A DNA stretch of 64,000 nt from Flexivirga aerilata. Its GTDB lineage: Bacteria; Actinomycetota; Actinomycetes; Actinomycetales; Dermatophilaceae. Positions 8,505 through 16,534 of the stretch are shown piece after piece. Below the pieces are notes generated by a model. That model saw only the letters and a program-made list of their open reading frames with translations, had not been told where the DNA came from and did not search any database. Each line of letters begins with the position of its first letter. Position 1 is the first letter of the stretch. The stretch covers positions 1,984,001 through 2,048,000 of the forward strand of contig NZ_JABENB010000001.1 in the NCBI RefSeq assembly GCF_013002715.1, given 5' to 3'. The position numbers and the translations under genes were made by a program.

Positions 8505-9214
8505 CAGATGTCCTCCGCGCTCGCGATCGTGCGGTCCGGCAGCAGGCCGGCGACGACCGCGGCGAGTGCCGCGACGAGCACCGGTATGCCGGAGGCCGCG
8601 TGCGGCGCCACGAGCAGCGCGATGACGCCGGCCGCGATCGCGACGACGCGGGCGCGCGTCGTGGTCAGCCGCGGCCAGACGAGCGCGCAGAACGCTGCCG
8701 GGGCGGCGGCGTCCAGGCCGAACGTCTTCGGGTCGCCGATCGCGTTGCCGAGGATGGCACCGACCGCCGACATCGCGCCCCACAGCACGTAGACCGACAG
8801 TCCGGTCCACCAGAACCCGGTGCGGGCGAGTGCACGGTCGGGCTGGGTGACCGACACCGCAGTCGACTCATCGATGGTCAACTGCGCGGCCACCACCTTG
8901 CGCCAGCCGGTCTCCTGCAGCAGGCGGCTCACCTGCAACCCGTAGAAGCCGTTGCGCAGCCCGAGCAGCGCCGAGGTGCCGATCGCGCTCGCGCCGGAAC
9001 CGCCCGCGCCGATCACCCCGATCAGCGCAAACTGCGACCCGCCGCTGAAGAGCAGCAGCGACAGCGCGACCGCCTGCCAGACGTTCAGCCCGGCGGTGAC
9101 GGCCAGCGCGCCGTAGCTGATGCCGTAGGCACCGGTCGCGACCCCGACCCAGAACCCTTTGCGGGCAACGCTTTTCGCTGTCGGAGCGTCCGGGGTGGTC
9201 GCGGCGTCACTCAC
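8504..9214 (-). CDS. azlC: branched-chain amino acid permease AzlC
   Basis: 236-aa inner-membrane protein of the AzlC/BrnF family, exporting branched-chain amino acids or related compounds together with AzlD. After about 20 hydrophilic residues the conserved opening (GFWVGVATGAYGISYGALAV) and the GGSQFALIG and LGLRNGFYG segments are present. The GTG at 9214 is chosen because it gives the usual family length and leaves 10 nt after the stop of the upstream acetyltransferase gene. It probably forms an operon with that gene and azlD. Confidence 0.88.
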   Translation of the reverse strand: MSDAATTPDAPTAKSVARKGFWVGVATGAYGISYGALAVTAGLNVWQAVALSLLLFSGGSQFALIGVIGAGGSGASAIGTSALLGLRNGFYGLQVSRLLQETGWRKVVAAQLTIDESTAVSVTQPDRALARTGFWWTGLSVYVLWGAMSAVGAILGNAIGDPKTFGLDAAAPAAFCALVWPRLTTTRARVVAIAAGVIALLVAPHAASGIPVLVAALAAVVAGLLPDRTIASAEDI

Positions 9215-9224
9215 GCGCGAGTGC

Positions 9225-10139
9225 TCACGTGTCGTGTCCGGCGGTGTCGTTCGTGGGGGGCGCGTGCGGGTCTGCGGGCGCGTCGTCGTGGGCGCGCGCG
9301 TGCGGGTCTGCGGGTGCGTCGTCGTGGGTGGGGGTGTGCGGGTCTGCGGGTGCGTCGTCGTGGGCGGGCGCGTGCGGGTCTGCGGGTGTGTCGTCGTGGG
9401 CGGGCGCGTGCGGGTTATCGCCGGCGCCTTCGCCGGCGGGCGCGTGCCGGTCCGAGGGCTGTGGGCGATCGGGCGCCACCGCGGCCGCGTGCTCCGACGA
9501 GTTGTCGTGCTCGTGCGACGACGTGTTTCCGGCTGCCGGCGGGCCCTCGATGCCTGCGACGAGCCGGACCTCACGCGCGGTGCGCCCGTCCGCCGAGACC
9601 ACCCGGTCGCGGTAGGCACCGTCGGGTCGCAGCCCGGCCGCCTCGGCGAACGCGCGCGTCGCCTCGTCATCGGCGAGCAGCCACGCGGTTACGCTGGTGA
9701 AGTCACCCGCCCGCAGGGTGTCGACAGCCGCATTGAGCAAGCGCGACCCGTGCCCGCTGCCGCGGTGCGCCGGGTCGACGGCCAGCGCAAAAATTTCGCC
9801 ATCGGTCGTCCCCTGCCCGCGCGTCGTCCCGTCGACAGTGCCCGAGGTCGGTCCCGCACTGTCGGGGTCGGAGTTCGGTCCGATCGCGACGAACCCCACG
9901 ATCGCCTCGCCCTTGCCGTCGAGGTCGCCACCCTCGGTTGCGACCAACAGCCGATGTTGCGGCGTCGGCGCCTGCTGCAGCGAACTCCGCCACCCCTCCT
10001 CGAACGCCTCCGGCCGGAACGTCTCCAGCACCTCGGCGTCCAGCAACGGCGCGTAGGCCTGCCGCCATACCGCCGCCTGGACCTGGCCGACGTCCCGCAG
10101 GTCATCCGGGCGGGCCGTGCGCACGCTGGCATCACTCAT
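9225..10139 (-). CDS. GNAT N-acetyltransferase with His/Asp-rich tandem-repeat tail
   Basis: 304-aa protein. Residues 1-190 form a GNAT fold; the acetyl-CoA-binding motif A is visible as VDPAHRGSGHGSRLL. The acceptor is unknown. After about residue 215 the protein turns into a disordered tail whose last 70 residues hold four and a half copies of a 12-residue unit of the type HAPAHDDAPADP, encoded by a 36-bp tandem repeat. The His and Asp content could bind divalent metals (inference). The ATG at 10139 is used because the longer frame overlaps the divergent reductase gene. The gene is directly upstream of azlCD in the same direction. Confidence 0.8.
   Translation of the reverse strand: MSDASVRTARPDDLRDVGQVQAAVWRQAYAPLLDAEVLETFRPEAFEEGWRSSLQQAPTPQHRLLVATEGGDLDGKGEAIVGFVAIGPNSDPDSAGPTSGTVDGTTRGQGTTDGEIFALAVDPAHRGSGHGSRLLNAAVDTLRAGDFTSVTAWLLADDEATRAFAEAAGLRPDGAYRDRVVSADGRTAREVRLVAGIEGPPAAGNTSSHEHDNSSEHAAAVAPDRPQPSDRHAPAGEGAGDNPHAPAHDDTPADPHAPAHDDAPADPHTPTHDDAPADPHARAHDDAPADPHAPPTNDTAGHDT
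9250..9420. repeat. 36-bp tandem repeat encoding the GNAT tail
   Basis: About 4.5 copies of a 36-bp GC-rich unit containing GCGGGTCTGCGGGTGCGTCG on the plus strand. Copies differ by a few bases. The array is in frame and explains the long spurious open frames on the opposite strand here. Confidence 0.85.
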
Positions 10140-10203
10140 TTGGCCAGTGTTCCAGCCCAGAGTGGCCGGGAATGCCGTGGGGCGGCGTGAGAGTTTTGAC
10201 GGC

Positions 10204-11013
10204 GTGAGCATGTTGCAGACCAGGCCGCGGCGCGCCCGCCCGCGCTTCCACCCGCTGACGGTTTCGCGAGTGGAACGGCTGACCGACCGCGCGGTGGCGG
10301 TGAGCTTCGCCATACCCGACGAACTGCGGGAGACCTTCGCCTTCCGGCCCGGTCAGCACCTCACGCTTCGCACCGAGATCGGCGGCGACGAGGTACGCCG
10401 GTCCTACTCGATCTGCCTGTCGCGGGCCGAAGCTGAGCGGCGGCGCGAGCTGCGGATCGGTTCGGCCGTCGTCGACGGAGGGCTCATGTCGACCTGGCTC
10501 AACGAGGACGTGCGCGCCGGCGACGTCATCGACGTGCTGCCCGCCCTCGGCGATTTCACCGTGCCGACCGACGCCGCCCGCGCGCGGCATCACGTCGCGA
10601 TCGCCGCCGGTTCGGGCATCACCCCGGTGCTGTCGTTGCTCACCACGGTGCTCGAGGACGAGCCGACGTCGCGCGCGACGTTGATCTTCGGCAACCGCGA
10701 ACCGGCGAGCGCGATGTTCCTGCCCGAGCTGGAGCAGTTGGCCGAGCGCTACCCGGAGCGGTTCACCCTGCGCAACGTCTTCTCTCGGGTGCCCCAGGCG
10801 GACGGCTCACCGGCCGGACGCATCGACGCCGCGCGGCTCGAGGCACTTCTCGGCTCGACCACCCCGCCGGCCGAGGTCGACGAGTGGTACCTCTGCGGCC
10901 CGTTCGAGTTGGTAGAGACCGCTCGAAAACTGTTGGAACACAAGGGGGTCGAGCAGCATCACGTGCACCACGAGGTGTTCCACGTCGACCGGCCCGGCAT
11001 GACAGCCGGGTGA
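10204..11013 (+). CDS. PaaE-like FAD/NAD(P)H oxidoreductase lacking the ferredoxin domain
   Basis: 269-aa flavoprotein of the ferredoxin-NADP reductase fold. The FAD-binding motif is RRSYSIC and the NAD(P)-binding start is AAGSGITP; the C-terminal YLCGPFELV is typical. The N-terminal segment (FHPLTVSRVERLTDRAVAV) and the end (HHEVFHVD) closely resemble PaaE, the reductase of phenylacetyl-CoA epoxidase. PaaE continues after that point with a 2Fe-2S domain, and here the frame stops within ten residues. No Cys-rich remnant exists in the 90 nt before the next gene. GTG 10204 or ATG 10210 is the start. It is divergent from the GNAT gene, and no other paa genes are in view. Confidence 0.75.
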   Translation: MSMLQTRPRRARPRFHPLTVSRVERLTDRAVAVSFAIPDELRETFAFRPGQHLTLRTEIGGDEVRRSYSICLSRAEAERRRELRIGSAVVDGGLMSTWLNEDVRAGDVIDVLPALGDFTVPTDAARARHHVAIAAGSGITPVLSLLTTVLEDEPTSRATLIFGNREPASAMFLPELEQLAERYPERFTLRNVFSRVPQADGSPAGRIDAARLEALLGSTTPPAEVDEWYLCGPFELVETARKLLEHKGVEQHHVHHEVFHVDRPGMTAG

Positions 11014-11088
11014 GGCACGCGGCCGGGGCGGCCGTTCCCGTTCGCCCGCCCGTGCCGCGTCGAAGCCGCGCGGAACCGACGCAGCCCT

Positions 11089-11094
11089 TACCGT
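11089..11094 (+). promoter_or_regulatory. -10 box of leaderless GH13 gene
   Basis: TACCGT ends 8 nt before the ATG at 11103; no Shine-Dalgarno sequence lies between them. Confidence 0.4.
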
Positions 11095-11102
11095 GGGGCG
11101 CC

Positions 11103-12656
11103 ATGAGCGAACCGAGCTGGGTGCAGCACAGCCTCTGGTGGCACGTCTATCCGCTGGGCTTCCTCGGTGCGGATACCACCGGGGCCGACCGCAGGCCCGG
11201 TCCCGAGGTCGCCTCTATGGGTGGCTCGGGGGTGGAGGATTCCGGCGCCGGCGACGCAACCGACGGCGGGCACCGCCGTACCCTGCGCGATCTCATCCCG
11301 TGGCTGGACTACCTGACCGACCTCGGTCTCAACGGTCTCGTGCTCGGGCCGATCTTCGCCAGCGAGACTCACGGATACGACACCGTCGCCTACTTCCGCA
11401 TCGACGAACGCCTCGGCGATGACTCCGACTTCGACGCGTTGGTCGCCGCCTGCCGTGAGCGTGGGGTGCGCCTGATGCTGGACGGCGTCTTCAACCACGT
11501 CGGCCGTTCGTACCCGGATCGCGAGCATTTGCAGGCGGATTCGGTGTTCGAAGGTCACGACGCGCTCGTCGAGCTCGACCACGGTCGACCGGAGGTCGCT
11601 CGGCTTGTCACGAGCGTGATGGACCACTGGTTGGCGCGCGGGGCCGACGCGTGGCGGCTCGACGCGGCATACGCCGTACCGCCCGAGTTCTGGCAGCAGG
11701 TGCTGCCCGCCGTGCGCGACCGGCATCCCGAGGCGTATGTCGTCGGCGAGATCCTGCACGGCGATTATGCGGAGCTCGTGCGCGCGAGCGGGATGGACGC
11801 GTGCACCCAGTATGAGCTGTGGAAGGCGACCTGGAGCGCGCTCAACGACCGCAACTTCTTCGAGCTGGAGTGGGCGCTTCGTCGCGACGACGAGATGTTG
11901 TCGGTGATGGTGCCGTGGACGTTTCTCGGCAACCACGACGTCACCCGGATCGCCTCCCAGCTGACCGACGAACGGCTGCTCCCGCTCGCGCTCGTGTTGC
12001 TGCTGACCCTGCCGGGCACGCCCGCGATCTACTACGGCGACGAACAGGCGTTCCGGGGGATCAAGGAAGAACGCGTGGGCGGGGACGACGAGATCCGCCC
12101 GGCGTTCCCGGCGTCGCCCGCGCAACTGTCGCCGCTCGGGTGGCCGACCTACCGGCTGATCCAGGAGCTGATCGCGCTGCGGCGTCGACACCCGTGGCTG
12201 CATCGCGCACGGGTCGAGAAGGTGCATCTGACGAACGAGCAGTTCGTGTATGTCCTTGCCGCACAGGCTGATTCGGGCGATAAGTCCGGCGCTGATTCGG
12301 GCGCTGGCTCCGGCGCTGATCCAGGCTCAGGCTCGGGCTCTGGCTCGGGCAACGTCGAGAGCCGTCTCGTGGTCGCGCTCAATGCCGCGGACGACCCGGT
12401 GGCCGTGCCGCTGGCGCTGCCCGGGGACCGCGATGCCGAGGTCGACGGTGGTGTGGAGGGTGCCGGTGATGCGGAGGGTGCCGGCAGTGTGGGGATCGCC
12501 AGTGGCCCGGAGGGTGTGGCGGGCAGCAGGCGAGGTGGTTGGCAGCGGCTCGCGGGAACTGCGGAACTGCTCGACCCGACAAACGCGCCGGGCGAGGTGC
12601 CCCACGCGAGCGTGCCCGGGCACGGCTGGGGCGTTTTCCAGATCATCGCGCGATGA
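11103..12656 (+). CDS. GH13 alpha-amylase family enzyme
   Basis: 517-aa glycoside hydrolase family 13 enzyme acting on alpha-glucosidic bonds, without a signal peptide and therefore probably cytosolic. The four conserved regions are present: DGVFNHVG (I), DAWRLDAAY with the nucleophile Asp (II), VVGEILH with the acid/base Glu (III) and FLGNHDVTRI (IV). TPAIYYGDE follows as usual. The pattern suits maltogenic or cyclomaltodextrinase-like members, but exact specificity is not readable. A Gly/Ser/Ala/Asp-rich insert at about 390-420 and a second Gly/Val/Glu-rich one at about 445-485 interrupt the C-terminal beta domain. The start is set by the leaderless -10 box; the longer frame begins inside the preceding gene. 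Confidence 0.88.
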   Translation: MSEPSWVQHSLWWHVYPLGFLGADTTGADRRPGPEVASMGGSGVEDSGAGDATDGGHRRTLRDLIPWLDYLTDLGLNGLVLGPIFASETHGYDTVAYFRIDERLGDDSDFDALVAACRERGVRLMLDGVFNHVGRSYPDREHLQADSVFEGHDALVELDHGRPEVARLVTSVMDHWLARGADAWRLDAAYAVPPEFWQQVLPAVRDRHPEAYVVGEILHGDYAELVRASGMDACTQYELWKATWSALNDRNFFELEWALRRDDEMLSVMVPWTFLGNHDVTRIASQLTDERLLPLALVLLLTLPGTPAIYYGDEQAFRGIKEERVGGDDEIRPAFPASPAQLSPLGWPTYRLIQELIALRRRHPWLHRARVEKVHLTNEQFVYVLAAQADSGDKSGADSGAGSGADPGSGSGSGSGNVESRLVVALNAADDPVAVPLALPGDRDAEVDGGVEGAGDAEGAGSVGIASGPEGVAGSRRGGWQRLAGTAELLDPTNAPGEVPHASVPGHGWGVFQIIAR

Positions 12657-12859
12657 TCCGAGAGAACGAGGTGGCTCGGCATTTGCGGGATCCAGGCGCT
12701 CGGGCAGCGGTGGGCTTGGGCGCGCCCAGGCACGGTTGGCGCGCTTTCCGGGGCTCCGCGCGATGAGCGGGCAGCTGGGATAACGAGGGACTCGCGGCGA
12801 ACCGCGCAACCGATGGAGAGGTCTAGGACGGCGCACCCGGGCCGGTCAACCAACTCGGG

Positions 12860-13470
12860 TAGCCTGCCGAACGGTGCCGTTCTGGCCGCCGAAATCACTG
12901 CGATGCATGATGATTCGTGGCAGCCGCATGTCGGGATCACTGGCAGATCGGAGCGGCCGTGTTACGGGTCGCCTGGCAGCTCTGGCGACTCGGGTGGCTG
13001 GGCGCGGCCAAGGCCGGCTAGGTATTCGGGCCAGTGCGGCAGCCGAGCGCATCGGGGCGAGCGGGGGAGCTTCCGTCGCCGCCCACCAGACATCTGGTGG
13101 CTCCCCGACGGACGACAGTTGTGGGGCCGAGTCGGGCCGAGCCGTGCGGCCGCCGGCGCCACTTCGACGCTGTCGGGCCGGGGCCAGCTCGCCCCCTGCC
13201 GGGCCGCCGATGTCACCGCGGCCCCCGTCGCGCCGGCGCCACTTCGACGCTGTCGGGCCGGGGCCACCTCGACCCCTGTCGGGCCGCCCTCGCCACCTCG
13301 ACCCTCATCGGGCCGGGCGACCTCGCCCCCCCCGTCGGGCCGTTCACGCCACTTCGACGCTGTCGGGCCGGGGCCAGCTCGCCCCCTGCCGGGCCGACGT
13401 CACCTCGACGTCCCATCGGCCGGCACCAGCTCAACGCCGGCCGGACGCCGCTCGCCGGAGATCAGGATGA
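12860..13470 (+). other. gene-poor region with a leaderless-like start and odd reading frame
   Basis: Between the GH13 gene and the convergent HNH gene lie about 830 bp without a recognisable gene. At 12657-12790 a degraded second copy of the end of the GH13 gene is seen (HGWRAFRGSAR then stop, against HGWGVFQIIAR then stop). At 12860 TAGCCT stands 8 nt before a GTG (12874) that opens a 198-codon frame. Its first 65 codons have unusually low third-position GC and its remainder is the repeat array at 13151-13430. No family was recognised. It may be a decayed gene, a fast-evolving orphan or no gene. Confidence 0.2.
13151..13430. repeat. 26-28-bp degenerate minisatellite
   Basis: Eight units, each ending in (T/C)CGGGCCG or GCCGGGCCG, are spaced mostly 26-28 bp apart. 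Three near-identical longer blocks containing CACTTCGACGCTGTCGGGCC start near 13160, 13240 and 13350. There are no spacers of unrelated sequence, so it is not a CRISPR array. It lies between two convergent genes. Confidence 0.7.
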
Positions 13471-13487
13471 TCGACCTACGCGTCACC

Positions 13488-15320
13488 TCAAGACGCTGCG
13501 GGCGGGTCGGCGTCGTCATCGCCGGGTGGCCGCTCGGTCGAGCTGGGGTGCGCGCGGCGATTGGGGTCGAAGCGCACCATCGCCAGGTGCAGAGTGTCGT
13601 TGGTCGGCCCGGCGTAGCTGACGAATTCCTTTGCACGGAAGGGAGTTTCGCCATACGCAGGACGCATCGGGCCGATCGTGGCGCCGTCACGTGCGGTGAA
13701 GATGACGCCGTTGGGTCTGCTGGGATCGCCGACCATCGTGAACGTGCCGCAGTGATGTTCGTGATGGTGGAACTGGCAGAGCATCAGCAGCCGGTCGTCG
13801 TCGGTCGGGCCGCCGTCGATCCAGTGGTCGAGATGGTGACACTCGAGATGGTGCAGGGTCAGGCAGCCGGGAAAACGGCAGCCGCGGTCGCGGTCCTCGA
13901 TGATGCGCCGGGTCCGCTCGGGAACGATGCGCTGGGCGCGGCCGACGCTCACGGGGCGACCGTCGCTCTCCCAGATGGGCTGCACGACACCGTCGCAGGT
14001 CATCCGGTTGCGCAGGGCGGGCGGGATCGCTGCGCCCTTGTTGAGCCACGCGTTGCCGTCGATGTCGAGATGCAGGTAGACGCGATAGCGGCGAGAGCGG
14101 GAGCTGCCGGGTGGCGCGCCGCTGTCGAGCGATCGCTGGGCGAGCAACGTCATCGCCTCGCCGAGACTCGCCCTCTGCCCGCGCGGCCGGCCCGATCGGT
14201 GGTTGACCCGGGCTGAGTCGGGCGTGGCTGGGCCGCCGGTGCCGGCGGTGCCAGGGGCGGTAGGGATGCCAGCGTCGGCAGGCTCGGCAGCGATCTGGTC
14301 GCCGCGGCCGGCAGTCTCGGACGCCGCCTCCGGCCGCGGGTCGCGTACCCGGAAAAGTGCGTCCTTGGCCTCGAGGACGGCCTGCTCGACGAGGGCACCG
14401 ATGTCGGCGGGAGCGTGGTAGGTGAGGTGGAAACGGCCTGCGGCGTAACGCATTTCGAGCTGGGGAGGCGCGGTGGCCGGGTCGAAGAGGCCGGGTGCCC
14501 GGGCGAGCGCCGCGTTGACGACCGAGTCGACGAGGTCGGCGGCGGCCGGGTCGTCGATCGTGTCGGACGGCAGATGGGCAGACGTGGTGGCGGTCGCGTC
14601 ATCGGGACGGTGAGCCTCGCCGGGCTCGCCGTTGTGGAGGCAGCCATCGGCGGCAGGTGACTCGGCGGTGGACGTCTCGGCGGCCGGAGATGCGGGACCT
14701 GCTGCCTCGTGGGCCGGGTCATCGGCGACCGGCGACTCGGTGGCGGCTGCGGACTTCTCGACGTTGAACTCATAACGGGTCAGCGTGCGGCGCAGCTGCG
14801 TCACCGTGGCGTAGCTCGCGAACTCGGCAACGTCGTCGTCATGCCCGGTCGGGGTGTATTTGGCGACGACGGCTGCCTGGCCGAGGGTCAACCTGCCGTC
14901 ATCGATCAGCGAGGTCATCGCCGGCAGGTCGTCGGCGCGGGAGGCGATGCGGACGACGTCGTGGGCGCTGGACCAGGTGAGCCCCGCGAACGCGGTGAGC
15001 CAGTGCTCCGGGGACTTGATGCCGGCGCCGGCCCACAGGTCGTCGGCGAGGACGTGGCGCATCAGGCCGATCAGCCGTCGGTGGCCGTCGTTGATCTGGC
15101 CGCAGATGGTCGACAGCTCGTCGCGCGCGGCCTGCAACGGGTCGGAGTGCGTGGCCGTGTCGTCACCCGGGGCCAACAGATCGGCGGCCGTGTCGTCTCC
15201 TGCGCCGAAGACTGCGGTGCCGGGACTCGCGTCGTACGACGAATCGGCAGCGACAGCAACGCTTTTCGCGTTACTCTCCGGCTGCCGTGCCGGCTGGCCG
15301 GCGGCTCCTCGTCGCGTCAT
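13488..15320 (-). CDS. DUF222 / HNH endonuclease (13E12 repeat family)
   Basis: 610-aa protein of the multi-copy actinobacterial DUF222-HNH family. DUF222 covers about residues 65-430 and contains a low-complexity Ala/Pro/Thr/Glu insert in the middle. The C-terminal HNH nuclease has the zinc-type layout CRFPGC, then CHHLDHW, DGGPTDDDRLLMLC and HHHEHH (about 495-545). Members are scattered in many copies through actinobacterial genomes and are suspected selfish or recombination-related genes, with no settled function. ATG 15320 is preferred over a TTG four codons upstream. A run of Ala/Asp/Thr-rich sequence at the N-terminus is not conserved. Confidence 0.85.
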   Translation of the reverse strand: MTRRGAAGQPARQPESNAKSVAVAADSSYDASPGTAVFGAGDDTAADLLAPGDDTATHSDPLQAARDELSTICGQINDGHRRLIGLMRHVLADDLWAGAGIKSPEHWLTAFAGLTWSSAHDVVRIASRADDLPAMTSLIDDGRLTLGQAAVVAKYTPTGHDDDVAEFASYATVTQLRRTLTRYEFNVEKSAAATESPVADDPAHEAAGPASPAAETSTAESPAADGCLHNGEPGEAHRPDDATATTSAHLPSDTIDDPAAADLVDSVVNAALARAPGLFDPATAPPQLEMRYAAGRFHLTYHAPADIGALVEQAVLEAKDALFRVRDPRPEAASETAGRGDQIAAEPADAGIPTAPGTAGTGGPATPDSARVNHRSGRPRGQRASLGEAMTLLAQRSLDSGAPPGSSRSRRYRVYLHLDIDGNAWLNKGAAIPPALRNRMTCDGVVQPIWESDGRPVSVGRAQRIVPERTRRIIEDRDRGCRFPGCLTLHHLECHHLDHWIDGGPTDDDRLLMLCQFHHHEHHCGTFTMVGDPSRPNGVIFTARDGATIGPMRPAYGETPFRAKEFVSYAGPTNDTLHLAMVRFDPNRRAHPSSTERPPGDDDADPPAAS

Positions 15321-15371
15321 GCAGGCAGTCAAACACCGACCACCGACAACCCCGGGGCGAGAGGCGGTGGG

Positions 15372-16448
15372 TCAGTCGAAGTAGGCGGTGCCGGCGGGCA
15401 GTTCGAAGGCTGCGCGCACGAGCGGCCGGTGGGCGGGGACGATCGGCAGGCGCTCGGTCTCCGCCTTGGTGAGCCAGGCGACCTGTGTCACTTCGTCGGA
15501 CAGGCCGGCGCTGCCCTGGACGACGTGGGCGCGGAAGCAGACGCCGAAGATCGCGTTGCGGCGCCCGTCGGCATAGACCACCACGACATCCGGATTGCTG
15601 TATGCCGCAAGGACGTCGTCCGCGGACACGACCAGCCCGGTTTCCTCGCGGACCTCCCGGACCGCGGCCTCCGACCACGTCTCGCCGGGCTCGACACCGC
15701 CGCCGGGCAGGCACCACAGGCCGTTGTCCTCGCGGCGGGTCAGCAGCAGCCGGTCGCCGTCGCGCACCGCGCAGCTCGCGCCGACCTTGACGCGGGTCGT
15801 CGGCTCTCCGGTGCCGGCAGCGCTCGCAGCGTCGGACGCGCCGGCAGCGTTGGACCCGCTGGCAGGGTTGGGCGTGCTGACAGTGTCGGACCCGCCGGCA
15901 GCGCCCGAAGCGCCCGCAGTGCCGGCACCGCCCGCAGGGCCGGCTGCGATACGTCGGCCCACCTCGACCTGGGTGCGTGGTGTGCGGCGTTCGTAGGTGA
16001 CCACCGTCCAGCCGTCGTGCGGCTCACGGGAGACCTCACGCCAGGTGGGGGAGTCGGTGAACGGCCAACCGGGGAAGTAGGTGTCGCCCTCGGGTTCGAG
16101 CGGGATCTCCGACAGGATCATCCGGTCGGCGAGCTGCGCGAACTCGGCCCACACCTGTGCTCCGCCGGTCACGAAGAAGTCGTCGTCGCCGGCGAGGAAG
16201 AGGGCCTCGTCCACCGAGTGGGCGACCTCGACCCCGTCGGGCGCGAACGACTCGTCGCGGGTGAGCACGATGTGCCGGCGGCCGGGCAGCAGCCCGTGCG
16301 ACTCGAACGTGCGCCGTCCCATCACCATCGGGTGGCCCATGGTGGCGGCCTTGAAGCCCTTCTGTTCGCCGGGCACCCGCCACGGCATCGCACCGTCGCG
16401 GCCGACCACGCCGTTGCGGGCCACCGCCGCGATGAAGCTGATCGTCAT
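15372..16448 (-). CDS. folA: dihydrofolate reductase - Nudix hydrolase fusion
   Basis: 358-aa bifunctional protein. Residues 1-165 are dihydrofolate reductase, which regenerates tetrahydrofolate for ThyA encoded just upstream; AMPWRVPGE (substrate region, with Glu where many enzymes have Asp), MGRRTFES and VTGGAQVW are visible. After an Ala/Gly/Ser-rich linker (about 172-225) comes a complete Nudix domain with the box GGGVEPGETWSEAAVREVREETG (GX5EX7REUXEEXGU). A Nudix enzyme could act in folate synthesis (dihydroneopterin triphosphate) or nucleotide cleaning; the choice is inference. The frame is open throughout and no internal start with a good ribosome site was seen at the domain border. 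ATG 16448 overlaps the stop of the small ORF at 16445. Confidence 0.88.
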   Translation of the reverse strand: MTISFIAAVARNGVVGRDGAMPWRVPGEQKGFKAATMGHPMVMGRRTFESHGLLPGRRHIVLTRDESFAPDGVEVAHSVDEALFLAGDDDFFVTGGAQVWAEFAQLADRMILSEIPLEPEGDTYFPGWPFTDSPTWREVSREPHDGWTVVTYERRTPRTQVEVGRRIAAGPAGGAGTAGASGAAGGSDTVSTPNPASGSNAAGASDAASAAGTGEPTTRVKVGASCAVRDGDRLLLTRREDNGLWCLPGGGVEPGETWSEAAVREVREETGLVVSADDVLAAYSNPDVVVVYADGRRNAIFGVCFRAHVVQGSAGLSDEVTQVAWLTKAETERLPIVPAHRPLVRAAFELPAGTAYFD

Positions 16449-16534
16449 GCGGGGTCCTCGCGAAGTATCCGGAGGAGCGGAGCGGGGGAGGAACTTCGTG
16501 GGGTGCTCATGCGAAAGTGGTGGGCGTCCGTCAT
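16445..16534 (-). CDS. 29-aa ORF bridging thyA and the DHFR gene
   Basis: The ATG at 16534 overlaps the thyA stop (ATGA) and the TGA at 16445-16447 overlaps the DHFR start (ATGA). Ribosomes could therefore pass from thyA through this ORF to DHFR without releasing the mRNA. The peptide is Pro/Ser/Arg-rich and not recognised. Its DNA contains an inverted repeat CGAAGT...ACTTCG (16461-16466 and 16493-16498) around a purine-rich GGAGGAGCGGAGCGGGGGAGG on the plus strand. It resembles a second kind of junction insert, beside the one before kdpB. Confidence 0.35.
   Translation of the reverse strand: MTDAHHFRMSTPRSSSPAPLLRILREDPA

Noticed and set aside
9250-9420. possible CRISPR or intergenic repeat
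   Set aside because: The repeats are contiguous, 36 bp, in frame and encode the GNAT tail.
11013-11102. frameshifted remnant of the PaaE ferredoxin domain
   Set aside because: All frames of this 90-bp gap lack the Cys-rich loop expected of a 2Fe-2S domain, so the short protein is not explained by a simple frameshift.
13151-13430. possible CRISPR array
   Set aside because: Units are degenerate, spaced 26-28 bp with no unrelated spacers, and no cas genes are nearby; it is a minisatellite.
13488-15320. HNH gene as part of a mobile element or restriction system
   Set aside because: No transposase, terminal repeats, methylase or other partner genes flank it; DUF222-HNH genes are scattered chromosomal families.
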